Assembly (NCBI GenBank): GCA_944391255.1
Contig: CALXSW010000139.1
Span: 1-12,015, forward strand
From: an uncultured Clostridia bacterium
GTDB taxonomy: Bacteria; Bacillota; Clostridia; UBA1381
Direction: 5' to 3'
DNA: 12,015 nt
Below are positions 1 to 6,613 of the stretch, piece after piece. Both the position numbers and the translations under genes were made by a program. The notes under the pieces are model-generated. The model worked only from the letters and a program-made list of their open reading frames with translations. It did no database searches and was not told the origin of the DNA. The first letter of the stretch is position 1. Every line of letters starts with the position of its first letter.

Positions 1-113
1 TAGATCTCTATGTCATCATTGAACTCATTATAAAGAGACTTCGCAACTCCTCTTATAGAAGCGTTCAAACCCTGACAATCTCCGCCGCTTGTTAAAATGC
101 CAATTTTCATCAT
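1..113 (-). CDS. pfkA: 6-phosphofructokinase, N-terminal 37 codons (cut by window edge)
   Basis: Reading the minus strand from the ATG at 113-111 gives MMKIGILTSGGDCQGLNASI and then RGVAKSLYNEFNDDIEI before the window ends. The KIGILTSGGDCQGLNA block is the nucleotide-binding start of the PfkA family, which phosphorylates fructose-6-phosphate in glycolysis. The variant with C-Q-G in place of A-P-G is one I associate with a clostridial branch of the family. The residue that separates ATP from pyrophosphate users lies beyond the edge, so the phosphoryl donor cannot be decided. Two ATG codons are adjacent (113 and 110). A GAGAGGAG site about 11 bases upstream favours the first. The gene has its own promoter candidate at 173-203 and lies downstream of the prmC stem, so it is probably a separate transcription unit. 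Confidence 0.9.
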   Translation of the reverse strand, partial: MMKIGILTSGGDCQGLNASIRGVAKSLYNEFNDDIEI

Positions 114-172
114 AACTGTTCCTGCTCCTCTCTTATGCAACATTTGCCATAAAAAAATCCCCCGCGCTGCAA

Positions 173-203
173 TTTATCATCAGTTCGATCACACCTATGT
201 CAA
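173..203 (-). promoter_or_regulatory. Candidate promoter for the phosphofructokinase gene
   Basis: On the minus strand a perfect TTGACA (203-198) is followed by a weak -10, read as GATAAA (178-173) with a 19-base spacer or TGATAA (179-174) with 18. A TG dinucleotide sits just upstream, as in extended -10 promoters. It lies 60-90 bases before the start codon at 113. The -35 is convincing and the -10 is not, so this is a moderate call. Confidence 0.45.
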
Positions 204-213
204 ACAGATATAT

Positions 214-252
214 AAAAAGCCGCGGTTGTTATCAGTAAAAATACTGCTTTTT
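214..252. terminator. Possible second stem with A/T tracts in the prmC-pfk gap
   Basis: AAAAAGC (214-220) can pair with GCTTTTT (246-252), and inside it CAGTA-AAAA-TACTG (233-246) can form a small hairpin instead. The A tract on one side and T tract on the other could act as a bidirectional terminator. For the minus strand it would back up the stem at 263-302. The stem is short and AT-rich, so the call is tentative. Confidence 0.3.
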
Positions 253-262
253 TATTATTAAA

Positions 263-302
263 CAGGGAGCGCGAAATATTCATAAATATTCAGCGCCCCC
301 TG
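263..302 (-). terminator. Stem-loop after prmC, probable terminator
   Basis: CAGGGAGCGC (263-272) and GCGCCCCCTG (293-302) form a 10-bp stem with one G-U pair when read as minus-strand RNA. The loop contains two AATATT blocks that can extend the pairing. It begins about 40 bases after the prmC stop codon. The following tract on the minus strand is only an imperfect T run (TTTAATAAT), so termination may be partial. The stem itself is clear. Confidence 0.6.
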
Positions 303-343
303 CTTGATATCATTATTTCAAACAACAGACACGCAAAGCTTGA

Positions 344-1165
344 TCAGCCTTTTTTCGCAGTAACAACTCTGTCGTTATCACACGGATCCTTTTTCAATTT
401 TATAGAAACAAAATCCGCCTCTTTAAGTATATCGATCACAGCCTCGCCCTGGTTATAACCGATCTCAAAAGCGATATATCCGCCGTCCTTAAGTATTTTT
501 GGAGCTACCTCCTCAACGATCCTCTGATAAAACAGCAACCCGTCAAAACCTCCGTCAAGAGCCTCAACCGGTTCATAACTTTTTACCATATTATCAAGAC
601 TGAATATCGTGTCAGTTTCAATATATGGGGGATTTGAAACAATAACGTCAAAGACTCCTTCCGGTATCTCCTCAAGTATGTCGCATTTTACAAAATCCAC
701 ATTTACTCCGTTAAGATCCGCATTCTCTTTTGCGACCTGCAATATTGCCTCACTGTAATCTAAAAGAGTGACCTGAGTATTCTTACAATTTTTAGCGATG
801 CTTATACCAATACAGCCGCTGCCTGTACCGATATCAAGAACTGTAAGCTTTTTCTTGCCTATCTTTCTTATGACTTCCTCGACTAATGTTTCAGTATCGG
901 CTCGCGGTATGAGCGTATCCTCCGTTACCTTAAAGGTCAAACCCATGAACTCAGTTTCACCCAGCAAATACTGAAGCGGTTCGCCCTGATTGCGCCGCTC
1001 TACTATCTCCTCGATCGCCTTTAACTCTTCCTCTGTCACATCCCTCGGATGCAACACAAAATCAGCCTGTGACATTTTCGTGACATGGGATATTATCCAG
1101 TCTGCCTCATGCCCATTATCTCCTAACTCATCGCGCACCTCACTGCGCAGTTGACCGATTACCAT
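344..1165 (-). CDS. prmC: Peptide chain release factor N5-glutamine methyltransferase
   Basis: PrmC (HemK) methylates the glutamine of the GGQ motif in release factors RF1/RF2 using S-adenosylmethionine, which raises the efficiency of translation termination in the cytoplasm. The 273-residue product has the normal family length. An N-terminal helical domain ends near the IPRADTE segment (86-92). It is followed by the SAM-binding LDIGTGSGCIGISIA block (110-124) and the catalytic NPPY (178-181) that places the substrate amide. The start ATG is preceded by GAGGAGG four bases upstream. Its first codons overlap the end of yqhQ by 7 bases, so the two are translationally linked. In many Firmicutes prfA lies beside prmC. 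Here it does not follow; a stem-loop and the pfk gene do. Confidence 0.97.
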   Translation of the reverse strand: MVIGQLRSEVRDELGDNGHEADWIISHVTKMSQADFVLHPRDVTEEELKAIEEIVERRNQGEPLQYLLGETEFMGLTFKVTEDTLIPRADTETLVEEVIRKIGKKKLTVLDIGTGSGCIGISIAKNCKNTQVTLLDYSEAILQVAKENADLNGVNVDFVKCDILEEIPEGVFDVIVSNPPYIETDTIFSLDNMVKSYEPVEALDGGFDGLLFYQRIVEEVAPKILKDGGYIAFEIGYNQGEAVIDILKEADFVSIKLKKDPCDNDRVVTAKKG

Positions 1166-2136
1166 TTGTCCTCCTCTTTATTCTTCGGTATGCACGGCTT
1201 CATTGAAGCTATTGCAACCTCTATCATTGAATCGTCCGGTTCTCTTGTTGAAAGCTTCTGCATCCACAGTCCCGGCTTCGACAATCCGCACACAACTTTA
1301 TTCTTGCTTCGGCCTGCCCACTTGATAACTTCAAACGAAAGTCCCGCAACTACAGGCAGACACAATATTCTTGTTCCCATTCTGAGCAGTATAGCGACAG
1401 CCTTATTAAACTCATCGAACCTCGGAAGGAAAAAGAAAATTATTATACTGATTATCATTACAAACAGAAGAAAGCTCGTTCCGCATCTTGGATGAAACCT
1501 TGAATGTTTTCTGACATTTTCCACCGTGAGCTCATCTCCCGCCTCATAGCAGGCTATTGTTTTATGCTCCGCGCCATGATATTCAAACACGCGCTTTATA
1601 TCCTTCATCTGAGATACTATTGCCATATAGCCTATAAATATCGCAAGTCTTAGAACACCTTCAAAAACACTCGTAAAAAGATTTGCCGATGTTATGCTCT
1701 GTATTCCAGGTATCATCTCTACAAGTCCTGTCAAAAATGACGGGAGAAGTATAAATATTCCAACGCTGAACACTATAGAAAGGAATATAGCAAAATATAT
1801 CACAATATCCTTTATCTTATCACCCAGCTTTTCCTCAAGCCATTTATCTATCTTGCTCGGCTCTTCGTCCTCGTCATCTTCAATATCCACAAAGCTTGCG
1901 CTGAACATAAGCGCCTTCATGCCTATTACAAGACTGTCTACAAAGCTTACACAACCTCTTATGATAGGCACCCTGCATATAGCCGGTCTTGTCTTTGTAC
2001 CGTTTTCATCGATCTTTACTTCTATTTCACCATCAGGCTTGCGCACAGCTACCGCAGTTTTATACGGGCCGCGCATCATAACTCCCTCCATGACCGCCTG
2101 ACCGCCTATGGATGTTATATGTTGTTCTTTAGCCAT
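1159..2136 (-). CDS. yqhQ: DUF1385 family membrane protein (YqhQ-like)
   Basis: This 325-residue protein belongs to the DUF1385 family (YqhQ of Bacillus subtilis), which has no established biochemical role that I know of. Seen directly: the family start IGGQAVMEGVMMRGP (10-24), an acidic patch near 85-93, and hydrophobic membrane segments at about 110-135, 157-175, 220-237 and 245-266. A conserved loop has HGAEH (187-191) and RFHPRCGTSF (213-222), whose His and Cys residues could bind a metal or be catalytic. The C-terminus KLSTREPDDSMIEVAIASM matches the family. Residues 1-110 carry no clear membrane helix. It sits 48 bases after the J-domain gene and overlaps prmC by 7 bases. Linkage to prmC is common in Clostridia, but no direct link to release-factor methylation can be read here. 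Confidence 0.93.
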   Translation of the reverse strand: MAKEQHITSIGGQAVMEGVMMRGPYKTAVAVRKPDGEIEVKIDENGTKTRPAICRVPIIRGCVSFVDSLVIGMKALMFSASFVDIEDDEDEEPSKIDKWLEEKLGDKIKDIVIYFAIFLSIVFSVGIFILLPSFLTGLVEMIPGIQSITSANLFTSVFEGVLRLAIFIGYMAIVSQMKDIKRVFEYHGAEHKTIACYEAGDELTVENVRKHSRFHPRCGTSFLLFVMIISIIIFFFLPRFDEFNKAVAILLRMGTRILCLPVVAGLSFEVIKWAGRSKNKVVCGLSKPGLWMQKLSTREPDDSMIEVAIASMKPCIPKNKEEDKW

Positions 2137-2155
2137 TTATCTTACCCTTTTCAAT

Positions 2156-2171
2156 GCCATTTCACAATGGC
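2156..2171 (-). other. Small hairpin between the J-domain gene and yqhQ
   Basis: GCCATT (2156-2161) and AATGGC (2166-2171) form a perfect 6-bp stem with a 4-base loop, in the 48-base gap between the two minus-strand genes. No T tract follows on the minus strand, so it is not a standard terminator. It may trim or protect the upstream message. Readthrough into yqhQ is likely because no promoter is evident in the gap. Confidence 0.4.
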
Positions 2172-2184
2172 TTATTTTTATTTA

Positions 2185-2793
2185 TCAGCACCAACAGCAC
2201 GTTCCCGGGCATACGCAAGGTATACACCAGCACGGCATGCTTCCGCACATATCGCCCCCGGCGGTGTTGTACGGGCTGCTGCTGTTCGTATATGATGATG
2301 AGCGGTTTTTTACGCTGTTGAGCGTTCCGCTGTACTCGGCGTTTCCCGGATCCATTCTTACCGCCTGCTCCATATCCCGTATTCCCTGATTATACCAGCC
2401 TCTCTGGATATTCGCAATTCCGCTCAGATAATACCACTCAGCCGTTTTCGGCAGCTGTTCAAGCATTGTCAACGCTGCGGAAACACGGTGCATATTGAGC
2501 AGTGATCTGACCATAGCGAATGTAGGACGCGCATTCTGATAGCTGTAACCGCCCTGTTGGGAATAGCCGCCCTGCTGTGAATATCCGCCTGTTCCGGACG
2601 TGCCATGTTTGTTTTTATTTTTCAGCATATCGTATGCCTGATTTATTTCTTTCATTTTTTCCGTTGCAAGATCTGCAAGCGGATTATTTACATATTTGTC
2701 AGGATGGTATTTTTTTACCAACTCCTTATATGCTTTTTTTATAGTTTCCTCGTCAGCGTCTTCGCTGACGCCAAGAACCTCATATGGATTCAT
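2185..2793 (-). CDS. J-domain protein with TPR-like region and cysteine-rich tail
   Basis: The N-terminal 60 residues are a J domain: NPYEVLGVSEDADEETIKKAY, then KKYHPDKY with the HPD triad at 30-32, which stimulates the ATPase of DnaK-type Hsp70. A Gly/Ser/Gln linker with three near-copies of GGYSQQ (about 69-85) follows. A helical segment (about 92-165) has the TPR-like pattern WYYLSGIANIQRGWYNQGIRDMEQAVRMDPGNAEY. The last 24 residues hold eight cysteines at 183, 188, 190, 193, 195, 199, 200 and 202. This is not a full DnaJ: the G/F zinc-finger and substrate domains are missing. The start codon overlaps the stop of the DUF5685 gene as ATGA, so both are translated together. The tail could bind metal, form disulfides or be lipid-modified; which of these cannot be told from sequence. 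Confidence 0.9.
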   Translation of the reverse strand: MNPYEVLGVSEDADEETIKKAYKELVKKYHPDKYVNNPLADLATEKMKEINQAYDMLKNKNKHGTSGTGGYSQQGGYSQQGGYSYQNARPTFAMVRSLLNMHRVSAALTMLEQLPKTAEWYYLSGIANIQRGWYNQGIRDMEQAVRMDPGNAEYSGTLNSVKNRSSSYTNSSSPYNTAGGDMCGSMPCWCIPCVCPGTCCWC

Positions 2794-3677
2794 ATCTTCC
2801 TCCGTTTTAAAAGCTTAGCATCGCATTTTCCCGCTTTTCCTTCCAGAACAAATGCCTGCCTTTGTTTAAGACCTGTATATATGATCTTGCCTATAAGGCT
2901 TTCATTTCTCTTGAAATCAAGCAGTTCAAAAGCCGAGGCTATATTTTCCAGCGTGAATGTCAGCGCCAGCTCCGTTTCCTGTTTCCGCTTTGATTTTATC
3001 TCTTCAGGAGTCTCACCGCCTGCCAGTAAAGGATTATATGATCTATCTTTAAAATCGCGCTCCATATCGTTATAGGCATCTAATATATATATCCATCTGC
3101 CAAGATTATATCCCATCCATGAAAGGATACGCGCGGTGTTTCTATCCTCTATAAATTCCGGAACGAACAGGTTTTCAAGTATCTTTGCAAACGCGTCTGC
3201 CGTTTCATCTATTGAATCACAGTCGTTTTTCTCATATTCTGAAAGCCTTTTAAGCTGTTCTTTTATTATCTCATGGCTTTTTGTATTCTGCCTTGACGAA
3301 CGCTTATAACCTCTGTGTATCATCATCATTCCGGCGGCAGCCTTTATGCTTTTATCATCGTGAAGATCGTCTGCAAGCTTGAGATAACCAAGTATTACGC
3401 CGACCTCCGCCGCATAATCGAGAGCCGCGCTCTCCTTTACGCAGTTTCTTTTTTTTATCGGATGGACGATGCAGTTTTCCAACTTGATCTCCGGATCTGT
3501 TTCTGAGAGCGATTCCAGAACAAGAGCTAAAAATGTAATATCATAGCTGAGTCCCATACGCGACAGCTGTGACGCTCTTTTTCCGGTGGCCTTGCACACT
3601 CCGCAGTAATAAGAACAGAATGTATCATATTCCTCTTCTGTGAGCTGTTCTTTAGATATATTTACATAACCAAACAC
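2790..3677 (-). CDS. DUF5685 family protein
   Basis: I recognise the family by its start MFGYV, the YYCGVCK motif and the LSYDITFLAL segment. No function is established that I know of. The 295-residue product begins at a GTG codon (3677-3675), chosen because homologues start MFG-V and a GAGGGG site lies nine bases upstream. Cysteines at 25, 28, 69 and 79 (CGVC and CIVHPIKKRNC) could form a metal site. The rest looks all-helical, without signal peptide or membrane helix. Two Asp-rich stretches stand out: KLADDLHDDK (100-109), containing DDxxD, and LDAYNDMERDFKDRSYNPL (199-217). They resemble the paired metal-binding motifs of isoprenoid synthases, but this is only pattern similarity. It is first in a transcription unit with the J-domain gene, which it overlaps by four bases. 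Confidence 0.85.
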   Translation of the reverse strand: MFGYVNISKEQLTEEEYDTFCSYYCGVCKATGKRASQLSRMGLSYDITFLALVLESLSETDPEIKLENCIVHPIKKRNCVKESAALDYAAEVGVILGYLKLADDLHDDKSIKAAAGMMMIHRGYKRSSRQNTKSHEIIKEQLKRLSEYEKNDCDSIDETADAFAKILENLFVPEFIEDRNTARILSWMGYNLGRWIYILDAYNDMERDFKDRSYNPLLAGGETPEEIKSKRKQETELALTFTLENIASAFELLDFKRNESLIGKIIYTGLKQRQAFVLEGKAGKCDAKLLKRRKI

Positions 3678-3722
3678 TGTTACGCGCCCCTCGTTAAACT
3701 CATATATACATATTTATTCTAT

Positions 3723-3751
3723 ATTGTATCATAAACAGAAGAAAATCTCAA
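3723..3751 (-). promoter_or_regulatory. Extended -10 promoter for the DUF5685/J-domain unit
   Basis: On the minus strand TTGAGA (3751-3746), a 17-base spacer and TACAAT (3728-3723) with TGA directly before it give an extended -10 sigma-A promoter. It lies about 46 bases upstream of the GTG start at 3677. A long A/T-rich tract upstream (3752-3780) could serve as an UP element. It probably drives DUF5685, the J-domain gene and, by readthrough, yqhQ and prmC. Confidence 0.7.
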
Positions 3752-3776
3752 CTGTTTTTTTATATTTTTTTAATTT

Positions 3777-3805
3777 TTTACAATATCCCATCGATGATAT
3801 ATTAA
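3777..3805 (+). promoter_or_regulatory. Weak candidate promoter for spoVAC
   Basis: TTTACA (3777-3782), 17 bases, then TATTAA (3800-3805) is a possible sigma-A site about 95 bases before the spoVAC start. spoVA genes in Bacillus are read by sigma-G. A weak sigma-G-like GAATA (3818-3822) with AAAAATA 18 bases on (3841-3847) is also present. The region is so AT-rich that either match could be chance. Confidence 0.25.
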
Positions 3806-3901
3806 AAACGCAAAAGTGAATAATTTATAGCGTTTCCATAAAAAATATAAATGTATGGTATATAGCTAAACAGCAAAAATGATCTTTAGGAGATGTATGG
3901 C

Positions 3902-4336
3902 ATGACAAATAACGAATACAGCAAATATGTGCAGGATAATGCTCCCAAATCAAAGCTTTTATCAAACTGCGTAAAAGCGTTTATTATAGGCGGGATAATA
4001 TGCTGCATCGGTCAGTTTTTTCTCAATATGTATAAATCAGCCGGAATATCAGAAGACGACGCGTACACGCTCGTAACCATAACAATGATATTTTTAGGAA
4101 CATTCCTTACCGGTTTTGACATTTACGCTAAAATAGCAAAGCATGGCGGTGCCGGTACGCTTGTGCCTGTCACAGGGTTCGCAAATTCAGTAGCAGCGCC
4201 GGCCCTTGAATCAAAAACAGAAGGGTATATTCTTGGCGTTGGAGCAAAGATATTCACCATTGCAGGACCGGTAATTCTTTACGGTACTCTCGCGTCTGTC
4301 ATATGCGGAATCATATATTTTTTCGCCCAAATCTGA
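3902..4336 (+). CDS. spoVAC: Stage V sporulation protein AC, solitary copy
   Basis: SpoVAC is an inner-membrane protein of the spore. In Bacillus it is part of the channel moving dipicolinic acid into the forespore and out at germination. The 144-residue product has the usual length. It shows NEYSKYVQDNAPKS at the start, hydrophobic segments at about 23-44, 55-75 and 113-140, and the conserved VPVTGFANSVAAPALESKTEG followed by GVGAKIFTIAGPVILYG. The upstream in-frame ATG at 3893 touches the AGGAG site (3888-3892). The ATG at 3902 leaves nine bases and gives the usual family N-terminus, so I chose it. No spoVAD or spoVAE follows; the next gene is purF behind its own promoter. It could be functional with partners elsewhere, or a remnant. 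Confidence 0.93.
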   Translation: MTNNEYSKYVQDNAPKSKLLSNCVKAFIIGGIICCIGQFFLNMYKSAGISEDDAYTLVTITMIFLGTFLTGFDIYAKIAKHGGAGTLVPVTGFANSVAAPALESKTEGYILGVGAKIFTIAGPVILYGTLASVICGIIYFFAQI

Positions 4337-4423
4337 CCGAGTGCATTCTGACTAAAATACACACATTCAATGTCGATTTTTTATTTATTTTCTACAGCAA
4401 ATTTTCATTTATTAAAATATATA

Positions 4424-4452
4424 TTGAAAAAAAGGGCTTTACGTTATATAAT
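4424..4452 (+). promoter_or_regulatory. Near-consensus sigma-A promoter for the purine operon
   Basis: TTGAAA (4424-4429), exactly 17 bases, then TATAAT (4447-4452) gives 11 of 12 consensus positions. Transcription would start near 4459, leaving a leader of about 95 bases before the purF ATG at 4555. I see no good PurR box around it, so control may act in the leader. Confidence 0.85.
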
Positions 4453-4465
4453 ATATATGTAATTT

Positions 4466-4507
4466 TCAGGTGTTTTTACGGCGTTTGCAGGTCGCAAAAA
4501 CGCCTGA
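4466..4507 (+). promoter_or_regulatory. purF leader: two competing hairpins
   Basis: TCAGGTGTTTTT (4466-4477) pairs with AAAAACGCCTGA (4496-4507) in a 12-bp stem with one G-U pair and an 18-base loop. The same right arm can instead pair inside that loop: GGCG (4480-4483) with CGCC (4501-4504) and TTTGC (4484-4488) with GCAAA (4494-4498), leaving two bulged A. The folds exclude each other. Neither has a following T tract, so this is not a plain terminator. It does not match the guanine, PRPP (ykkC-type) or ZTP riboswitch cores as I remember them. Downstream lie four TAAG units (4522-4538), then the AAAGGA ribosome site. Confidence 0.6.
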
Positions 4508-4554
4508 TGATAAAAATAATATAAGTTAAGTAAGTAAGCGAAAGGAAAACATCA

Positions 4555-5943
4555 ATGGATAAAAGAATTGGCGAAGAATGCGGTGTATTCGCCATATACG
4601 ACCCTGAGGGCGACTGCGCCCGAAGCACGTATTATGGTCTTTACGCGCTGCAGCATCGCGGACAGGAAAGCTGCGGTATAGCCGTAAACAATAACCGTGA
4701 TATCACATACTATAAGAACATGGGACTTGTAAACGAGGTCTTTAATGATGAGATAATCAACAAGCTTGGCGGCACAATGGCTGTAGGTCATGTGCGCTAT
4801 TCAACAACAGGAGAATCGCTTCGTGAAAACGCCCAGCCTCTTGTTCTTAGATATGTGAAAGGTAATATAGCTATAGCGCATAACGGCAATCTTATCAACA
4901 AACCTCAGCTTGAAAAATGGCTCAGTCATGACGGCGCTATATTCCAGACAACTACGGATACGGAAATGATAGCGTATACTATCGCAAAGCACCGTCTTAA
5001 ATACGGAAGCGTTGAGGAAGCGGTAAAAAGATCTATCCGCCACCTTGTCGGAGCTTTTTCACTCGTTGTCATGAGTCCGCAAAAACTCATAGCATGCCGT
5101 GACCCTTGGGGATTCAGACCTCTTTGCATGGGTAAAAAGGGTAAGGCTATAGTTTTTGCCTCTGAAACATGCGCTCTTGACACGGTAGGAGCTGAATATG
5201 TCCGTGATATTGAGCCGGGCGAGATCGTAGTAGTAAAAGGCGGCGAAATAACATCAATAAAGGATTATGTAAACACAAAGCCATTTACACAATGTATTTT
5301 TGAGTATCTGTATTTTGCCCGTCCTGACAGTGTTATAGACGGTCAGCCGGCAAATGAGGCGAGAGAGCTTGCGGGAGCTATACTTGCTAAAAGATTCCCT
5401 GTAGATGCCGATGTAGTGATAGGTGTTCCGGATTCCGGTCTTAACGCGGCTATGGGATATTCAAAAGAATCAGGCATACCGTATGGAATAGGCTTTATCA
5501 AGAACAAGTATATCGGACGCTCATTTATCGAGCCGACTCAGGCTATGCGCGAAAACGCGGTCAGAATAAAGCTCAATGTCCTTAAAAATACTATAGCCGG
5601 AAAAAGAGTCATAATGGTTGACGACTCTATCGTAAGAGGCACTACATCAAAAAGAATAGTCGCGCTTCTCAGAAAATTCGGCGCAAAAGAGGTACATGTC
5701 CGCTCGTCGGCACCGCCGTTTATCTGTCCATGCTATTTCGGCACAGACGTTCCGTCAAAAGATCAGCTTATTGCCACGAACAGAACGATCGATGAAATGT
5801 GCGAAATGATAGGCGCTGACTCTCTGGCATTCCTCCCAGTTGAGGATCTTAAGGATATCATACCAAAAGCGTCATGCGGCTATTGCTCAGGCTGTTTCTC
5901 AGGCGTATATCCTTTAGACACAGAACAATTTCTGGAAAATTAA
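4555..5943 (+). CDS. purF: Amidophosphoribosyltransferase (glutamine PRPP amidotransferase)
   Basis: PurF makes 5-phosphoribosylamine from PRPP and glutamine, the first committed step of purine synthesis. The 462-residue product shows the class II amidotransferase domain: EECGVF with nucleophile Cys9, RYSTTG (81-86), AHNGN (108-112) and DPWGFRPL (183-190). The phosphoribosyltransferase domain has the PRPP loop VIMVDDSIVRGTT (352-364). Cysteines at 247 (FTQCIFEY), 393 (CPCYFG), and 444 and 447 (CSGCFSG) line up with the four ligands of the 4Fe-4S cluster in Bacillus PurF, so an oxygen-labile enzyme is likely. Eight residues precede Cys9, so a propeptide must be cut off to free it, shorter than the eleven of B. 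subtilis. First gene of the operon, with AAAGGA eight bases upstream. Confidence 0.98.
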   Translation: MDKRIGEECGVFAIYDPEGDCARSTYYGLYALQHRGQESCGIAVNNNRDITYYKNMGLVNEVFNDEIINKLGGTMAVGHVRYSTTGESLRENAQPLVLRYVKGNIAIAHNGNLINKPQLEKWLSHDGAIFQTTTDTEMIAYTIAKHRLKYGSVEEAVKRSIRHLVGAFSLVVMSPQKLIACRDPWGFRPLCMGKKGKAIVFASETCALDTVGAEYVRDIEPGEIVVVKGGEITSIKDYVNTKPFTQCIFEYLYFARPDSVIDGQPANEARELAGAILAKRFPVDADVVIGVPDSGLNAAMGYSKESGIPYGIGFIKNKYIGRSFIEPTQAMRENAVRIKLNVLKNTIAGKRVIMVDDSIVRGTTSKRIVALLRKFGAKEVHVRSSAPPFICPCYFGTDVPSKDQLIATNRTIDEMCEMIGADSLAFLPVEDLKDIIPKASCGYCSGCFSGVYPLDTEQFLEN

Positions 5944-6038
5944 ATCTTCCAGATAAAACACATTCCTATAAAATCAAGATAATCAGCAGACATATAAAAA
6001 CAGTCTGTTTTAAAATTCAAAAAAGGAGATTTTTTATT

Positions 6039-6539
6039 ATGGCAAATCCAAAAGCAGCTCTCATAATGGGCTCTGATTCAGATTTCGACAAAGTGAAAGG
6101 CTGTATAACAAAGCTCAAGGAGTTTAATATCGATGTTGAGGTCAATGTTATCTCAGCGCACAGAACTCCGGACAAGGCTATGGAATACGCTAAGAACGCC
6201 GAATCAAACGGCATTGAAGTTATCATATGCGCTGCCGGCATGGCCGCACATCTTGGCGGAGTTGTAGCTGCAAACACGACTCTTCCTGTTATAGGAATAC
6301 CTATAGTTTCAACATTCAATGGACTTGACGCTCTTCTTGCTACAGTTCAGATGCCTCCCGGCATACCTGTTGCTACAGTAGGAGTAAACAACGGAACGAA
6401 CGCGGCGATCCTCGCAGCTCAGATGCTTTCACTTAAATATGACTACATAAAGGATATGCTGAAGGAGTCACGCGTAAAGATGGCAGAAGGCGTAGCAGCG
6501 AAAGATACAGCTATAAAAGAAAAGGCAGCTGAACTTTAA
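6039..6539 (+). CDS. purE: 5-(carboxyamino)imidazole ribonucleotide mutase (class I PurE type)
   Basis: PurE forms CAIR in purine synthesis. Class I enzymes rearrange N5-CAIR made by PurK; class II enzymes carboxylate AIR directly. The open frame runs back into purF, but the ATG at 6039 is the start. AAAGGAG lies ten bases upstream, the 166-residue product has family length, and it opens MANPKAALIMGSDSD as expected. SAHRTP (43-48), AGMAAHLGG and the QMPPGIPVATVGVN stretch are class I features. No purK lies in this window. The roughly 95-base gap after purF carries the palindrome AAAACAGTCTGTTTT (5997-6011) but no clear promoter, so co-transcription with purF is likely. The C-terminal 25 residues are a charged Lys/Glu/Ala helix. 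Confidence 0.97.
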   Translation: MANPKAALIMGSDSDFDKVKGCITKLKEFNIDVEVNVISAHRTPDKAMEYAKNAESNGIEVIICAAGMAAHLGGVVAANTTLPVIGIPIVSTFNGLDALLATVQMPPGIPVATVGVNNGTNAAILAAQMLSLKYDYIKDMLKESRVKMAEGVAAKDTAIKEKAAEL

Positions 6540-6613
6540 GCGTAAAACACCGGTCGGCAATATGTGATCGATCAAGCATTATATTATAAATATTAAATAA
6601 TAGGTGCTTAAAC

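Noticed and set aside
136..153. Tiny open frame (five codons) before the phosphofructokinase start
   Set aside because: It is too short to distinguish from chance; only a G-rich stretch lies upstream and there is no attenuator-like stem after it.
1151..2101. Plus-strand open frames of 114 and 135 codons opposite yqhQ
   Set aside because: They lie entirely antisense to a well-supported conserved gene and show only low-complexity Ser/Ile-rich translations.
2605..3075. Plus-strand frame of 156 codons opposite the J-domain/DUF5685 junction
   Set aside because: It is antisense to two real genes, lacks a ribosome site and gives a Phe/Ser-rich product typical of shadow frames.
4337..4400. Terminator after spoVAC before the T-rich stretch near 4378-4400
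   Set aside because: Only a weak, mismatched stem can be drawn upstream of the T run, so I could not support it as a feature.
4303..4524. Plus-strand frame of 73 codons overlapping the end of spoVAC
   Set aside because: It runs through the purF promoter and leader hairpin in an AT-rich gap, with no ribosome site and no recognisable motif.
4460..4554. A known purine-type riboswitch (guanine, PRPP or ZTP) in the purF leader
   Set aside because: The conserved core sequences of those classes, as far as I can recall them, are not present, and the leader is short.
5874..6038. N-terminal 55-codon extension of purE reaching back into purF
   Set aside because: PurE proteins begin at the MANPKAALIMGSDSD level; the ATG at 6039 has a good ribosome site and the extension is simply open sequence.
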